Source: Clostridia bacterium
GTDB lineage: Bacteria > Bacillota > Clostridia > Oscillospirales > Acutalibacteraceae
Assembly (NCBI GenBank): GCA_017624675.1
Contig: JAGAMO010000002.1
Location: 96,425-160,424, forward strand
Direction of reading: 5' to 3'
DNA: 64,000 nt
Below the pieces are notes generated by a model. The model saw nothing but the letters and a program-made list of their open reading frames with translations. It was not told where the DNA came from and searched no databases. The position numbers and the translations under genes are program-made. Numbering within the stretch: position 1 is the first letter of the stretch; each line of letters begins with the position of its first letter. This document shows positions 17,705 through 25,985 of the stretch, piece after piece.

Positions 17705-18541
17705 ATGTTCGGATATATTAAAATTTCCAAAGGCGAATTAAAGGTTAAAGAATACGAAATGTATAAAGCAGTTTACTGTTCCCTTTGCAAAACCTTAGGA
17801 AAGCATTACGGCATTTTGTCACGCCTGACACTAAGCTACGATTTCACCTTTTTAGCGCTTCTCAATATGTCGCTTAAAGAGGGGTGTGACCAAATCGAGC
17901 GAAAGCGTTGCACCTTTAACCCCTTGAAAAAGTGTAATTACTGCAAAAATACTGACAGTCTCTCGATGCCGTCGGCTGTTGCAATGATTATGCTATATTT
18001 TAAAATTCTTGACAATATAGCCGACGAAAAAGGCTTTAAAAAAATGGGTTTCACCCTTTTAAAACCCATTTTTAAAGGTGCCTACAAAAAAGCGTCAAAG
18101 AATTTTCCGCATATAAATGATATTGTAAAGGAATATATTGACACCCAAAACAGTTTGGAAAAATCGGGTTGCGAACAGTTAGATGAGGTTGCTGACCCCA
18201 CCGCCAAAGCACTTTCTAAAATATTTATGCTTTGCAGTGAAGATGAAACTCAAAAGTTGGTTTTGCAAAGACTTGGCTACTGTTTGGGCAGATATGTTTA
18301 TCTTTTAGATGCGGCGGCAGATTTTTCGAAAGACACAGAACAAAATAAATATAATGTCTTAAAGTTTACTTGCAAAACACAAGAGGATGTAAACAAAAAA
18401 ATAGAGCCTCAGCTTTATTTTTGCATTAACGAGGGTGCTAAAGCATTCGAACTTTTAGACATCAAAAAATATAAACACATTTTAGGAAATATAATCTATT
18501 TAGGTTTGGAAGACACCTTTAAAAAGGAGCTTGAAATATGA
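17705..18541 (+). CDS. DUF5685 family protein
   Basis: The 278-residue protein has CSLC (Cys25, Cys28) near the N-terminus and a second set Cys61, Cys69, Cys77 and Cys80 (CNYC), which together suggest a metal site, followed by a largely helical region. It resembles DUF5685 proteins of clostridia, whose function is unknown. Its stop overlaps the start of the J-domain gene (ATGA), which shows tight coupling. Confidence 0.75.
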   Translation: MFGYIKISKGELKVKEYEMYKAVYCSLCKTLGKHYGILSRLTLSYDFTFLALLNMSLKEGCDQIERKRCTFNPLKKCNYCKNTDSLSMPSAVAMIMLYFKILDNIADEKGFKKMGFTLLKPIFKGAYKKASKNFPHINDIVKEYIDTQNSLEKSGCEQLDEVADPTAKALSKIFMLCSEDETQKLVLQRLGYCLGRYVYLLDAAADFSKDTEQNKYNVLKFTCKTQEDVNKKIEPQLYFCINEGAKAFELLDIKKYKHILGNIIYLGLEDTFKKELEI

Positions 18542-19140
18542 AAGACCCCTATTCCGTTTTAGGCGTTAGCAAAAACGCTACCGACGAAGAAATTAAAAAC
18601 GCTTACCGTGAAATGGCGAGAAAGTATCATCCTGATAATTACCAGGATAATCCCCTTTCCGATTTGGCGGCAGACAAAATGAAAGAGATTAACGAGGCTT
18701 ACGACGCTATAATGAACAGCCGCAGAGGTCACAAAAGCACCTATGACGGCAATTTCAACCAAAGCGGTGCCTCCTCTTTCCCAGAAGTTAGGTCACTAAT
18801 TGCTCAAAACCGTTTGGAACAGGCGCAAGAGGTGCTTGACGGTGTTCCCATCGGCAACCGCAACGCCGAGTGGTATTTCTTAAACGGCACTGTTTTGCAC
18901 CGCCGTGGCTGGTTTGACCAGGCATATACCTCATTTGCTACCGCTTGCAGAATGGAGCCCACAAACCCCGAATACCGCAACGCTTTAAACCGTGCTCAAG
19001 CACAGGCTAACCGTGGATATAACCCCTATAGAAGCTATGGTAACGCAGGTGGCTGTGACGGTTGTGACTGCTGCACCAACCTTTTGTGTGCTGACTGCCT
19101 TTGCGAATGTATGGGCGGTGACCTAATTCCTTGTTGCTAA
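18538..19140 (+). CDS. J-domain protein with TPR-like segment and Cys-rich tail
   Basis: The 200-residue protein has an N-terminal J domain with HPD at 31-33, which stimulates DnaK-type ATPases, then a tetratricopeptide-like helical segment (about 85-150) and a C-terminal tail with ten cysteines in the last 30 residues ([16 protein letters not shown] and a final CC). It lacks the DnaJ G/F and zinc-finger domains, so it is a specialised cochaperone, not DnaJ itself. It is coupled to the DUF5685 gene upstream and a membrane protein downstream. Confidence 0.85.
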   Translation: MKDPYSVLGVSKNATDEEIKNAYREMARKYHPDNYQDNPLSDLAADKMKEINEAYDAIMNSRRGHKSTYDGNFNQSGASSFPEVRSLIAQNRLEQAQEVLDGVPIGNRNAEWYFLNGTVLHRRGWFDQAYTSFATACRMEPTNPEYRNALNRAQAQANRGYNPYRSYGNAGGCDGCDCCTNLLCADCLCECMGGDLIPCC

Positions 19141-19141
19141 T

Positions 19142-19672
19142 ATGATTAAGAACACCCGTAAAATCACATTTTGCGCCATTATGTCTGCCTTGGCAGTTGT
19201 CTTTATGTTGCTGTCATACTTTCCTTACTTGACATACGCCATCCCCGCCATTGCAGGACTTTTCATAATGGTGACAGTGATAGAAATAAACCTTAAATGG
19301 GCTTTATTGTCTTATATGACATCGGCGGTGCTTGTCTTTTTATTTGCCGAGTTTGAAAGCCGTTTGCTTTACATTTTCTTTTTGGGGTACTACCCCATTT
19401 TAAAAGCAATAATAGAAAGAATCAAAAAGCCCGTAATTGAATGGTTTTTGAAAATTTTATCATTTAACCTAGCTGTCTTAGTAGTTTATATGATTTTCGC
19501 AAAACCGATGGGTATTGACTTTTCCGATTTTGAAACCCTTGGAAAATATGGCGCAATAATTGTTTTGAGCCTTGGAAATTTAGCTTTTGTTCTATACGAT
19601 ATTGCCGTTTCAAGAATGGCAACAGTTTATATGTGGGTGGTAAGACCGAAGCTTAAGAATATTTTAAAATAA
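19142..19672 (+). CDS. Multi-pass membrane protein of unknown function
   Basis: The 176-residue protein has five or six predicted membrane helices, beginning with FCAIMSALAVVFMLLSYFP. The size and hydrophobic layout recall small ECF-type substrate-binding membrane proteins, but no diagnostic motif was seen. It starts one base after the J-domain gene stop and closes a three-gene operon ended by a terminator. Confidence 0.7.
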   Translation: MIKNTRKITFCAIMSALAVVFMLLSYFPYLTYAIPAIAGLFIMVTVIEINLKWALLSYMTSAVLVFLFAEFESRLLYIFFLGYYPILKAIIERIKKPVIEWFLKILSFNLAVLVVYMIFAKPMGIDFSDFETLGKYGAIIVLSLGNLAFVLYDIAVSRMATVYMWVVRPKLKNILK

Positions 19673-19696
19673 GAGGAGAAATCCTCTTATTTTTTA
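19668..19696 (+). terminator. Terminator after the DUF5685 operon
   Basis: AATAAGAGGA-GAAA-TCCTCTTATT followed by a T run, starting within the last codons of the upstream gene. Confidence 0.85.
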
Positions 19697-19725
19697 TTGT
19701 TATTTTTTGTAAAATATGATAGAAT
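19697..19725 (+). promoter_or_regulatory. Probable promoter of pyk
   Basis: TTGTTA (19697-19702), 17-bp spacer and TAGAAT (19720-19725), ending 16 bp before the start codon. Confidence 0.45.
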
Positions 19726-19741
19726 AGCCTTGGTGATTAAT

Positions 19742-21157
19742 ATGTTTAGAAAAACAAAAATCGTATGTACAATCGGTCCTGCAAGCCAAGATGAATCCAC
19801 TATTGAGCAAATGTGCAAAGCAGGTATGAATGTGGCTCGGCTTAATTTTTCCCACAATACCCATGAGGACCATGCCAAAAGAATTGAAACCATTAAAAAG
19901 GTTCGCGAAAAATTAAATTTACCTATTGCTATCTTACTTGATACCAAAGGTCCTGAATACAGGATTAAAACCTTTAAAGAGGGTAAAATTTTTCTTAACA
20001 AAGGTGATATGTTTACCTTTACATCGGAAGAAATTGATGGTGACAACACCAAGGTTTCGGTAAACTACAAGGATTTACCCAAGGAAATGGAAAAAGGCGA
20101 CCTTATCCTCTTAAACAACGGTTTATTGACCTTTGAAGTTTTGGATTGCACCGATACCAATGTTAACACTGTTGTTAAAATTGGCGGCGAACTTTCCGAC
20201 CGAAAGAGTATGAGTTTCCCCAACAAAACCTTGAAACAAATTTATTTAAGTGAACAAGACAAGGCCGATATTCTTTTCGGTTTGGAGCACGGCGTTGATT
20301 TTCTTGCTTGTTCTTTTGTTTCTTGTCGCCAAGATTTAATTGACGTTAAAGAATTTTTAAAAGCAAACGGCGACCCTGATATTGATATTATCGCCAAAAT
20401 TGAAAATCGTTCAGGCGTTGATAACATTGAAGAAATTTGCCAAGAATGTGACGGTATAATGATTGCCCGTGGCGATATGGGGGTTGAAATTCCTTTTGAG
20501 GAACTTCCCTATATCCAAAAGAAACTTATCACCAAGTGCCGACTTTTAGGCAAACGGGTTATCACCGCTACCGAAATGTTGGAGTCGATGATTCAAAATC
20601 CACGACCCACAAGAGCCGAAATTTCCGATGTTGCCAACGCTGTTTACGACGGAACAAGTGCAATAATGCTTTCGGGCGAAACTGCCGCAGGAAAATATCC
20701 GGTAGAAGCAGTTGAGACTATGTCCCTTATTGCAAAAACCACCGAAGATACTATCAACTATTCCAAACGCTTTAAAAACAGTGAATTTAAAATCAAAAAC
20801 ACTGTGGATGCCATTTCCCACGCAACCTGCGGAATGGCTATTGATATTGGTGCTTCAGCCATTGTTGTTTGCTCTCTTTCGGGCAAAACGGTAAGAATGG
20901 TGTCTCGTTTCAGACCAAAAGCCGATATAGTTGGTTTTACCACTGTGGAAAAGAACTGGCGCAAGCTTTCGCTTTCTTGGGGCGTTATCCCCGTTTTGGG
21001 TGAAAATTATACCTCCACCGATGTTTTATTCTATACTGCAACCCTTAAAACAAAAGAACTTTTAAATCTTAAAGAAAACGATAAAATCGTGCTCACCGGT
21101 GGAGTTACAAACGGCAAATCCGGAAACACCAACCTAATTAAGGTGGAAATTATTTAA
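19742..21157 (+). CDS. pyk: Pyruvate kinase
   Basis: The 471-residue enzyme transfers phosphate from phosphoenolpyruvate to ADP in the last step of glycolysis. Recognisable are the N-terminal TKIVCTIGPAS, LDTKGPE, the active-site Lys region IIAKIENRSG, ARGDMGVEI and ATEMLESM. It is the short form without the C-terminal PEP-utiliser domain seen in Bacillus. Start ATG 19742 follows GGTGA. The next gene starts one base after its stop. Confidence 0.96.
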   Translation: MFRKTKIVCTIGPASQDESTIEQMCKAGMNVARLNFSHNTHEDHAKRIETIKKVREKLNLPIAILLDTKGPEYRIKTFKEGKIFLNKGDMFTFTSEEIDGDNTKVSVNYKDLPKEMEKGDLILLNNGLLTFEVLDCTDTNVNTVVKIGGELSDRKSMSFPNKTLKQIYLSEQDKADILFGLEHGVDFLACSFVSCRQDLIDVKEFLKANGDPDIDIIAKIENRSGVDNIEEICQECDGIMIARGDMGVEIPFEELPYIQKKLITKCRLLGKRVITATEMLESMIQNPRPTRAEISDVANAVYDGTSAIMLSGETAAGKYPVEAVETMSLIAKTTEDTINYSKRFKNSEFKIKNTVDAISHATCGMAIDIGASAIVVCSLSGKTVRMVSRFRPKADIVGFTTVEKNWRKLSLSWGVIPVLGENYTSTDVLFYTATLKTKELLNLKENDKIVLTGGVTNGKSGNTNLIKVEII

Positions 21158-21158
21158 A

Positions 21159-21869
21159 ATGAAGTATAAAATCGCAGATTTTAAATGGGACATTGACGAA
21201 AAATACAATACCTTACAAAAAGAGGGCGAAGATTATCTCGCCCAGTTTGACTCTGCCGATTTTTCCATTTCTATTACCGAACACGACCTTTTGATTGAAA
21301 ATTCTTTGTCCGAATTTCCTTGCAAAAAGGATTATCTTGAATACATAGCAGTGCTTAGAAAAATCGGTGAAATTATACCTCTTTATGACGGGTTTGTGCT
21401 TCACGGCGCTTGTGTTGATGTTGAAAATACAGGATTTGTTTTATTGGCGCCAAGTGGCACGGGAAAAACCACCCATCTTTTATCTTGGCAAAGCTATTTA
21501 AAAGAAAAACTTTGCATTGTTAACGGCGACAAACCTATTGTAAGGTTTATTGAAGACAAACCTATCGCTTTCGGCACCCCTTGGAAGGGCAAAGAAAAGT
21601 TAGGTAAAAACACGAAAACCGAGTTAAAACACCTTTGCTTTATTGAGCGAAGCGACACTAATTTTACCGAAGAAATAACCAAGGAACAGGCTATCAAACG
21701 CATTTTAAATCAGGTTTATATGCCAAGAACAAACCCGATGGCGACAGCCAAAACAATAGAACTTGTAGACCGACTTTTAGCCTCTTGCAAACTTTGGGTT
21801 ATTCACTGTAACCTTGACAAAAACGCAGGAGAAATTGCTTATAAAACTATAGCAACAAAAAAAGACTGA
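21159..21869 (+). CDS. HPr kinase-like P-loop protein
   Basis: The 236-residue protein has the P-loop APSGTGKTT (97-105) preceded by LHGACVDV and followed by NGDKP and GTPWKGK. This pattern is shared with HprK and PEP-carboxykinase-related proteins. It lacks the N-terminal domain of true HprK. It is translated immediately after pyk (one-base gap), which suggests a link to phosphoenolpyruvate metabolism, but the substrate is unknown. Confidence 0.7.
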   Translation: MKYKIADFKWDIDEKYNTLQKEGEDYLAQFDSADFSISITEHDLLIENSLSEFPCKKDYLEYIAVLRKIGEIIPLYDGFVLHGACVDVENTGFVLLAPSGTGKTTHLLSWQSYLKEKLCIVNGDKPIVRFIEDKPIAFGTPWKGKEKLGKNTKTELKHLCFIERSDTNFTEEITKEQAIKRILNQVYMPRTNPMATAKTIELVDRLLASCKLWVIHCNLDKNAGEIAYKTIATKKD

Positions 21870-21888
21870 TTTTTAATCAGTCTTTTTT
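21858..21888. terminator. Bidirectional terminator between the pyk operon and trmO
   Basis: GACTGATT-TTT-AATCAGTC (21864-21882) flanked by A and T runs on both sides, serving two converging genes. Confidence 0.85.
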
Positions 21889-22559
21889 ATTTGGGTCACA
21901 AAAAGTGTTTTTCCGTTCACTTTGAATTTTATACTGTGTTTTGCAAAGTCAAAGCCGTATTCTCGGTCGGGGTCGTCTTGATAAGCGGGTCTCGGATCGC
22001 TTTTTAGCACCTCAACTAAGGAATTATATTTTTCTTCGCTTAAAACCGCCTTGAACTCCTCGGGGATTTCGACCTCTAACTTGTCGCCGTATACCTCGTT
22101 GGCAAAACCGCCCGTAGCATCTTTCACACAGTCGGCAAAAGGAAGATATGGTTTTATATCCAAAATCGGTGTGCCGTCCATTAAATCGGCTCCCGAAATC
22201 ACCAAAACAGCACCGTCAGCGGTTTGCTTTACTTCTTCCAACTTAACGCAAGAAAGACCTATGGGGTTTGGTCTGAAGGGAGAACGGGTTGCAAAAACAC
22301 CCATCCTCTTGTTTCCGCCAAGTCTTGGTGGGCGGACAGTAGGTCGCCACTTGGTATCCTCTACCTCGGAAAAATCCCACAAAAGCCAGAGGTGAGAAAA
22401 TCCCTCAATACCCTTTAAAGCTGAACTGTCACGGTATTCTTCACAAAAAACAATTTCTCCTTTGAGTGCGGGGACCAGACCGCTTTGCCTTGGAACACCG
22501 AACTTTTCAGGAAAATCAGTTTTTATATGGGCTATTACCTTAAGCGTTCTGTTCTTCAC
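21873..22559 (-). CDS. trmO: tRNA (N6-threonylcarbamoyladenosine(37)-N6)-methyltransferase TrmO
   Basis: The 228-residue protein shows the TrmO/TsaA signature RSPFRPNPIGLS, the DIKPYLP segment and a C-terminal DPRPAYQ. TrmO adds a methyl group to t6A37 of certain tRNAs. The start is GTG 22559 and overlaps the end of the upstream membrane-protein gene by 20 bases, so the two are coupled. Confidence 0.92.
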   Translation of the reverse strand: MKNRTLKVIAHIKTDFPEKFGVPRQSGLVPALKGEIVFCEEYRDSSALKGIEGFSHLWLLWDFSEVEDTKWRPTVRPPRLGGNKRMGVFATRSPFRPNPIGLSCVKLEEVKQTADGAVLVISGADLMDGTPILDIKPYLPFADCVKDATGGFANEVYGDKLEVEIPEEFKAVLSEEKYNSLVEVLKSDPRPAYQDDPDREYGFDFAKHSIKFKVNGKTLFVTQIKKTD

Positions 22560-23169
22560 TTTTGTCAGCCTTTTTCACAAACTGATTACCGTAATCAAAG
22601 GGATTAAATTTCTCTAAAAACTCTTCCCACTCTGCCTCGTCGATTTCCTCGCCTTTTGCCACATTTACCGAGTACTTTTCGTAAATATCCTTTATAACCT
22701 TGTTATACATTTTCTTAAGCTTATAATCGGCTCTAACAGCGATTACAGTCATAACAAAAGAAAAGATTATTATAAGTGATAAAGGTATTAAATGTGCCCA
22801 AGCAAATTTGTGGTTTATCATAACCTCGGTGCCGTTTTGAAGCTGGGTGTTAAAAACAAACATAAGCATTACAGAGGACACGGTCAAGCTTAAAAAACCG
22901 ATTATATGCTTTTTAAAGAGCAACAAAACAAAACCTAAGACCAAAACGCCTGTGCAAATGGCGGGAGTAGTGGTTTCGTATACACGAGGTGTTGTATCCA
23001 ATGCCGCGCCTAAAAAATACATAGACTTTATAAACATTGCATAGATAAAAGACAAAATAAAGAATACCTTAGCCACCTTGTAAAGTCGGCCGTTTGTATC
23101 GGCATAAACTATACCGTTTTTTTCTTCGAGAATTCTCACTCTGTCAAGAACGCTTTTATACTTCTTCAT
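22540..23169 (-). CDS. Four-helix membrane protein of unknown function
   Basis: The 209-residue protein has a basic N-terminus, four membrane helices (about 33-53, 68-85, 88-108 and 123-145) and an acidic cytoplasmic tail. No family was recognised. It lies first in a two-gene operon with trmO and has its own promoter sharing a -35 region with the divergent trmL promoter. Confidence 0.7.
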   Translation of the reverse strand: MKKYKSVLDRVRILEEKNGIVYADTNGRLYKVAKVFFILSFIYAMFIKSMYFLGAALDTTPRVYETTTPAICTGVLVLGFVLLLFKKHIIGFLSLTVSSVMLMFVFNTQLQNGTEVMINHKFAWAHLIPLSLIIIFSFVMTVIAVRADYKLKKMYNKVIKDIYEKYSVNVAKGEEIDEAEWEEFLEKFNPFDYGNQFVKKADKSEEQNA

Positions 23170-23198
23170 AAAATTTACTCCTAAAATAATTTAAATAT

Positions 23199-23227
23199 AT
23201 TATATAACCTAAATCCTTTCTTGACAA
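23199..23227 (-). promoter_or_regulatory. Promoter of the membrane protein-trmO operon
   Basis: Minus-strand TTGTCA (23227-23222), 17-bp spacer and TATAAT (23204-23199). Its -35 overlaps that of the opposite promoter. Confidence 0.65.
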
Positions 23228-23248
23228 GTCTTTTTGAGGTTATATAAT
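23221..23248 (+). promoter_or_regulatory. Promoter of trmL
   Basis: TTGACA (23221-23226), 16-bp spacer and TATAAT (23243-23248), 18 bp ahead of the start codon. Confidence 0.7.
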
Positions 23249-23265
23249 AAATACAGGTGATAAAA

Positions 23266-23766
23266 ATGCAGATAAATATTGTAATGGTAGAGCCTGAAAT
23301 ACCCCAAAACACAGGCAATGTGGCAAGAACCTGTGCCGCAACGGGGGCTAGACTTCATTTAGTGGGCCCCATGGGCTTTAAAATCGACGATAAAAAGCTT
23401 AAAAGAGCAGGTCTTGATTACTGGCAATACCTTGACATTACATACTACGAGAATATTGACGAGTTTTTTGAAAAGAACAAGGGAGACTTCTATTTCTTCA
23501 CTACAAAGGCAAGGCACACTCACTCAGAGGTGGCTTACCCTGACAACTGTTACCTGCTTTTCGGCAAGGAAACAAAGGGTTTGCCCGAGGAGCTTTTGCT
23601 TAAAAATCCTGACACCTGCGTGAGAATCCCAATGCAGGGAGAAATTCGCAGTTTAAACCTTTCAAATGCCGTGGCTATCGCCACTTACGAGGCGCTCAGG
23701 CAATGGGATTATCCTGCCTTGCAAAATTTTGGTCAGTTGCATAACTACAAATGGGAAAACGACTGA
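23266..23766 (+). CDS. trmL: tRNA (cytidine(34)-2'-O)-methyltransferase TrmL
   Basis: The 166-residue SPOUT methyltransferase has the early VEPEIPQNTGNVARTC motif, the LLFGKETKGLP loop and the knot segment IPMQGEIRSLNLSNAVAIA. TrmL methylates the wobble base of leucine tRNAs. ATG 23266 with AGGTGA upstream is preferred to an earlier in-frame GTG. It is a single-gene unit. Confidence 0.94.
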   Translation: MQINIVMVEPEIPQNTGNVARTCAATGARLHLVGPMGFKIDDKKLKRAGLDYWQYLDITYYENIDEFFEKNKGDFYFFTTKARHTHSEVAYPDNCYLLFGKETKGLPEELLLKNPDTCVRIPMQGEIRSLNLSNAVAIATYEALRQWDYPALQNFGQLHNYKWEND

Positions 23767-23785
23767 TTTTTTTGCATTTTAACTA

Positions 23786-23813
23786 TTGAAAATAATACAA
23801 AATGTGGTAAAAT
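23786..23813 (+). promoter_or_regulatory. Promoter of the pgk-tpiA-gpmI operon
   Basis: TTGAAA (23786-23791), 16-bp spacer and TAAAAT (23808-23813) preceded by TGG, an extended -10. Confidence 0.6.
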
Positions 23814-23865
23814 AATAAGTGGTATATTTTGATTATAATCTATTATTCTGAAAGGAAGATATTAA

Positions 23866-25077
23866 ATGAACGCTCTTAACAAAAAAACCGTTGACGACAT
23901 TAATGTTAAAGGTCAAAAGGTACTTGTACGTTGTGACTTTAACGTGCCCCTCAAAGACGGTAAAATCACTGATGAAAACCGCATCAATGCAGCACTCCCC
24001 ACCATTAAGAAATTAATTGCCGACGGTGGCAAGGTTATTCTCTGCTCTCACCTTGGCAAACCCAAGGGCGAACCCAAGCCCGAGCTTTCTTTGGCTCCCG
24101 TAGCTAAAGCTTTAAGCGAGAAATTAGGCAAAGAGGTTGTTTTTGCTGCTGATGATAATGTTGTTGGCGAAAACGCTAAAAAAGCTGTTGAAGCTATGAA
24201 TGACGGCGACGTTGTTCTTTTACAGAACACCCGTTACCGTGCTGAAGAAACCAAGAACGGCGAAGCTTTCTCTGCTGAGCTCGGTTCCTTGGCTGACATT
24301 TTTGTAAACGATGCTTTCGGCACCGCTCACAGAGCACACTGCTCTACCGTTGGTGTTGTATCTTATGTTAAAGAAGCTGTTGCAGGTTACCTTATTGGTA
24401 AAGAGCTTAAATATTTAGGCAACGCTGTTGAAGACCCCGTTCGTCCCTTCGTTTGCATTTTGGGCGGCGCTAAGGTTGACAGCAAACTTCCCGTTATTGA
24501 GAATTTGCTCACAAAGGCTGATACTTTAATCATCGGCGGCGGTATGGCTTATACATTCCTCGCTGCTAAGGGCTTTGGTGTTGGTACTTCTCTCATCGAC
24601 GAGACCAAAATTGACTACTGCCGTGATATGATGGCAAAGGCTGAGGAAAAGGGCGTTAAGATTCTTCTTCCCGTTGACTGCACCATCACTAAGTCTTTCC
24701 CCGACCCCATCGACGCTCCCATTGATGTTACTGTTGTTGATGCTGACAAGATTCCTGCTGATATGATGAGTCTTGATATTGGCACAAAGACAGCTGAGAT
24801 TTATTCTGACGCTGTTAAGTCTGCTAAGACTGTTGTTTGGAACGGACCTATGGGCGTGTTTGAGAACCCCATCTTGGCTGCAGGTACTTTAGCTGTTGCT
24901 AAGGCTTTGGCTGAGACCGACGCTGTTACAGTTATCGGCGGTGGCGACTCTGCCGCAGCTGTTAACAACTTAGGCTATGGTGACAAGATGACTCACATCT
25001 CCACCGGTGGCGGTGCTTCTCTTGAGTTCCTCGAGGGTAAAGAACTTCCCGGTATTGCCGCTTTAAACGATAAATAA
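23866..25077 (+). CDS. pgk: Phosphoglycerate kinase
   Basis: The 403-residue enzyme makes ATP and 3-phosphoglycerate from 1,3-bisphosphoglycerate. Seen are the N-terminal [18 protein letters not shown], the GGAKVDSK segment and the nucleotide loop [11 protein letters not shown] near the C-terminus. GAAAGGAAG precedes ATG 23866. It opens a glycolytic operon with tpiA and gpmI. Its synonymous codon choice is markedly biased (GTT, GCT, GGC repeatedly), as expected of a highly expressed gene. Confidence 0.97.
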   Translation: MNALNKKTVDDINVKGQKVLVRCDFNVPLKDGKITDENRINAALPTIKKLIADGGKVILCSHLGKPKGEPKPELSLAPVAKALSEKLGKEVVFAADDNVVGENAKKAVEAMNDGDVVLLQNTRYRAEETKNGEAFSAELGSLADIFVNDAFGTAHRAHCSTVGVVSYVKEAVAGYLIGKELKYLGNAVEDPVRPFVCILGGAKVDSKLPVIENLLTKADTLIIGGGMAYTFLAAKGFGVGTSLIDETKIDYCRDMMAKAEEKGVKILLPVDCTITKSFPDPIDAPIDVTVVDADKIPADMMSLDIGTKTAEIYSDAVKSAKTVVWNGPMGVFENPILAAGTLAVAKALAETDAVTVIGGGDSAAAVNNLGYGDKMTHISTGGGASLEFLEGKELPGIAALNDK

Positions 25078-25088
25078 TTTTAAATCCA

Positions 25089-25117
25089 TTAGGGGTGAAG
25101 TTGAAGCTCACCCCTAA
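25089..25117 (+). other. Stable hairpin between pgk and tpiA
   Basis: TTAGGGGTGA (25089-25098) and TCACCCCTAA (25108-25117) form a perfect 10-bp stem. The following ATTTATAATG is a poor U-tract, so processing or transcript stabilisation is more likely than strong termination. Confidence 0.6.
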
Positions 25118-25152
25118 ATTTATAATGATTATGAAATATAGGAGAAATTAAA

Positions 25153-25920
25153 ATGAATAAGCAACTTAGAAATGCCGTTATTGCCGGCAACTGGAAAATG
25201 AATAAGACCCCCGCTGAGACAACCGCTCTTATAAACGAAATGAAACCCTTGGTTGCAGATGCTGACTGTGATGTAGTTCTCTGCGTTCCTTTTATTGACA
25301 TTGCTGCTGCTGTTGAGGCTGCAAAAGGCTCTAACATCAAAATCGGCGCTGAAAATGTACACTTCAAGGCAAGTGGCGCTTACACAGGCGAAATTTCTGC
25401 TGAAATGCTCGTAGCTTCAGGTGTTGAGTATGTTGTTATCGGACACAGCGAGAGAAGACAGTACTTCGGCGAGACCGACCAGACCGTTAACCTTCGTACA
25501 CTTGCTGCTTTAAACGCAGGTTTAAAGGCAATCGTTTGCGTTGGCGAAACTCTTGAGCAGAGAGAACTTGGCTACACCGAGACTCTTCTTAAATATCAAA
25601 CCAAAATGGCTCTTACCAATGTTACCGAAGAGCAGTTAAAGAATGTTATTATCGCTTACGAGCCTGTTTGGGCTATCGGCACAGGTGTTACTGCTACTGC
25701 TGACCAAGCTGACGAGGGCAACGGTTTCGTTCGTGAGGCTATTGCAGAAGCTTACGGCAAGGATGTTGCTGAGACTGTTACAATTCAATACGGCGGTTCT
25801 ATGAACGCAGGTAATGCTGACGAGTTGGTTGCTAAGGTTAATGTTGACGGCGGACTTATCGGTGGCGCTTCCTTAAAGGCTGCAGACTTCTCCGTTATCG
25901 TTAAAGCAGCTAGTAAATAA
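25153..25920 (+). CDS. tpiA: Triosephosphate isomerase
   Basis: The 255-residue TIM barrel interconverts dihydroxyacetone phosphate and glyceraldehyde 3-phosphate. The catalytic set is complete: Lys15 in GNWKMN, His98 in GHSERR, Glu170 in YEPVWAIGTG, and the phosphate-binding GGSM and GGA loops. GGAG precedes the ATG. It is the second gene of the glycolytic operon. Confidence 0.97.
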   Translation: MNKQLRNAVIAGNWKMNKTPAETTALINEMKPLVADADCDVVLCVPFIDIAAAVEAAKGSNIKIGAENVHFKASGAYTGEISAEMLVASGVEYVVIGHSERRQYFGETDQTVNLRTLAALNAGLKAIVCVGETLEQRELGYTETLLKYQTKMALTNVTEEQLKNVIIAYEPVWAIGTGVTATADQADEGNGFVREAIAEAYGKDVAETVTIQYGGSMNAGNADELVAKVNVDGGLIGGASLKAADFSVIVKAASK

Positions 25921-25932
25921 ATATTATCAATT

Positions 25933-25960
25933 TGTAGGGGAGGGTCTCCGTGCCCTCCCG
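25933..25960. repeat. REP-like hairpin between tpiA and gpmI
   Basis: TGTAGGGGAGGG (ending 25944) and CCCTCCCG (25953-25960) form a GC-rich hairpin GGGAGGG/CCCTCCC in an otherwise AT-rich gap. It resembles the short TGTAGGGG...CCCG palindromes dispersed in many gut clostridial genomes; this is recalled knowledge, not a search result. Confidence 0.5.
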
Positions 25961-25985
25961 TAATTTTAATTTCGGGAGAAAATTT

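Noticed and set aside
25089-25117. Terminator between pgk and tpiA
   Set aside because: The stem is strong but there is no proper T run, and tpiA has no promoter of its own that I can see.
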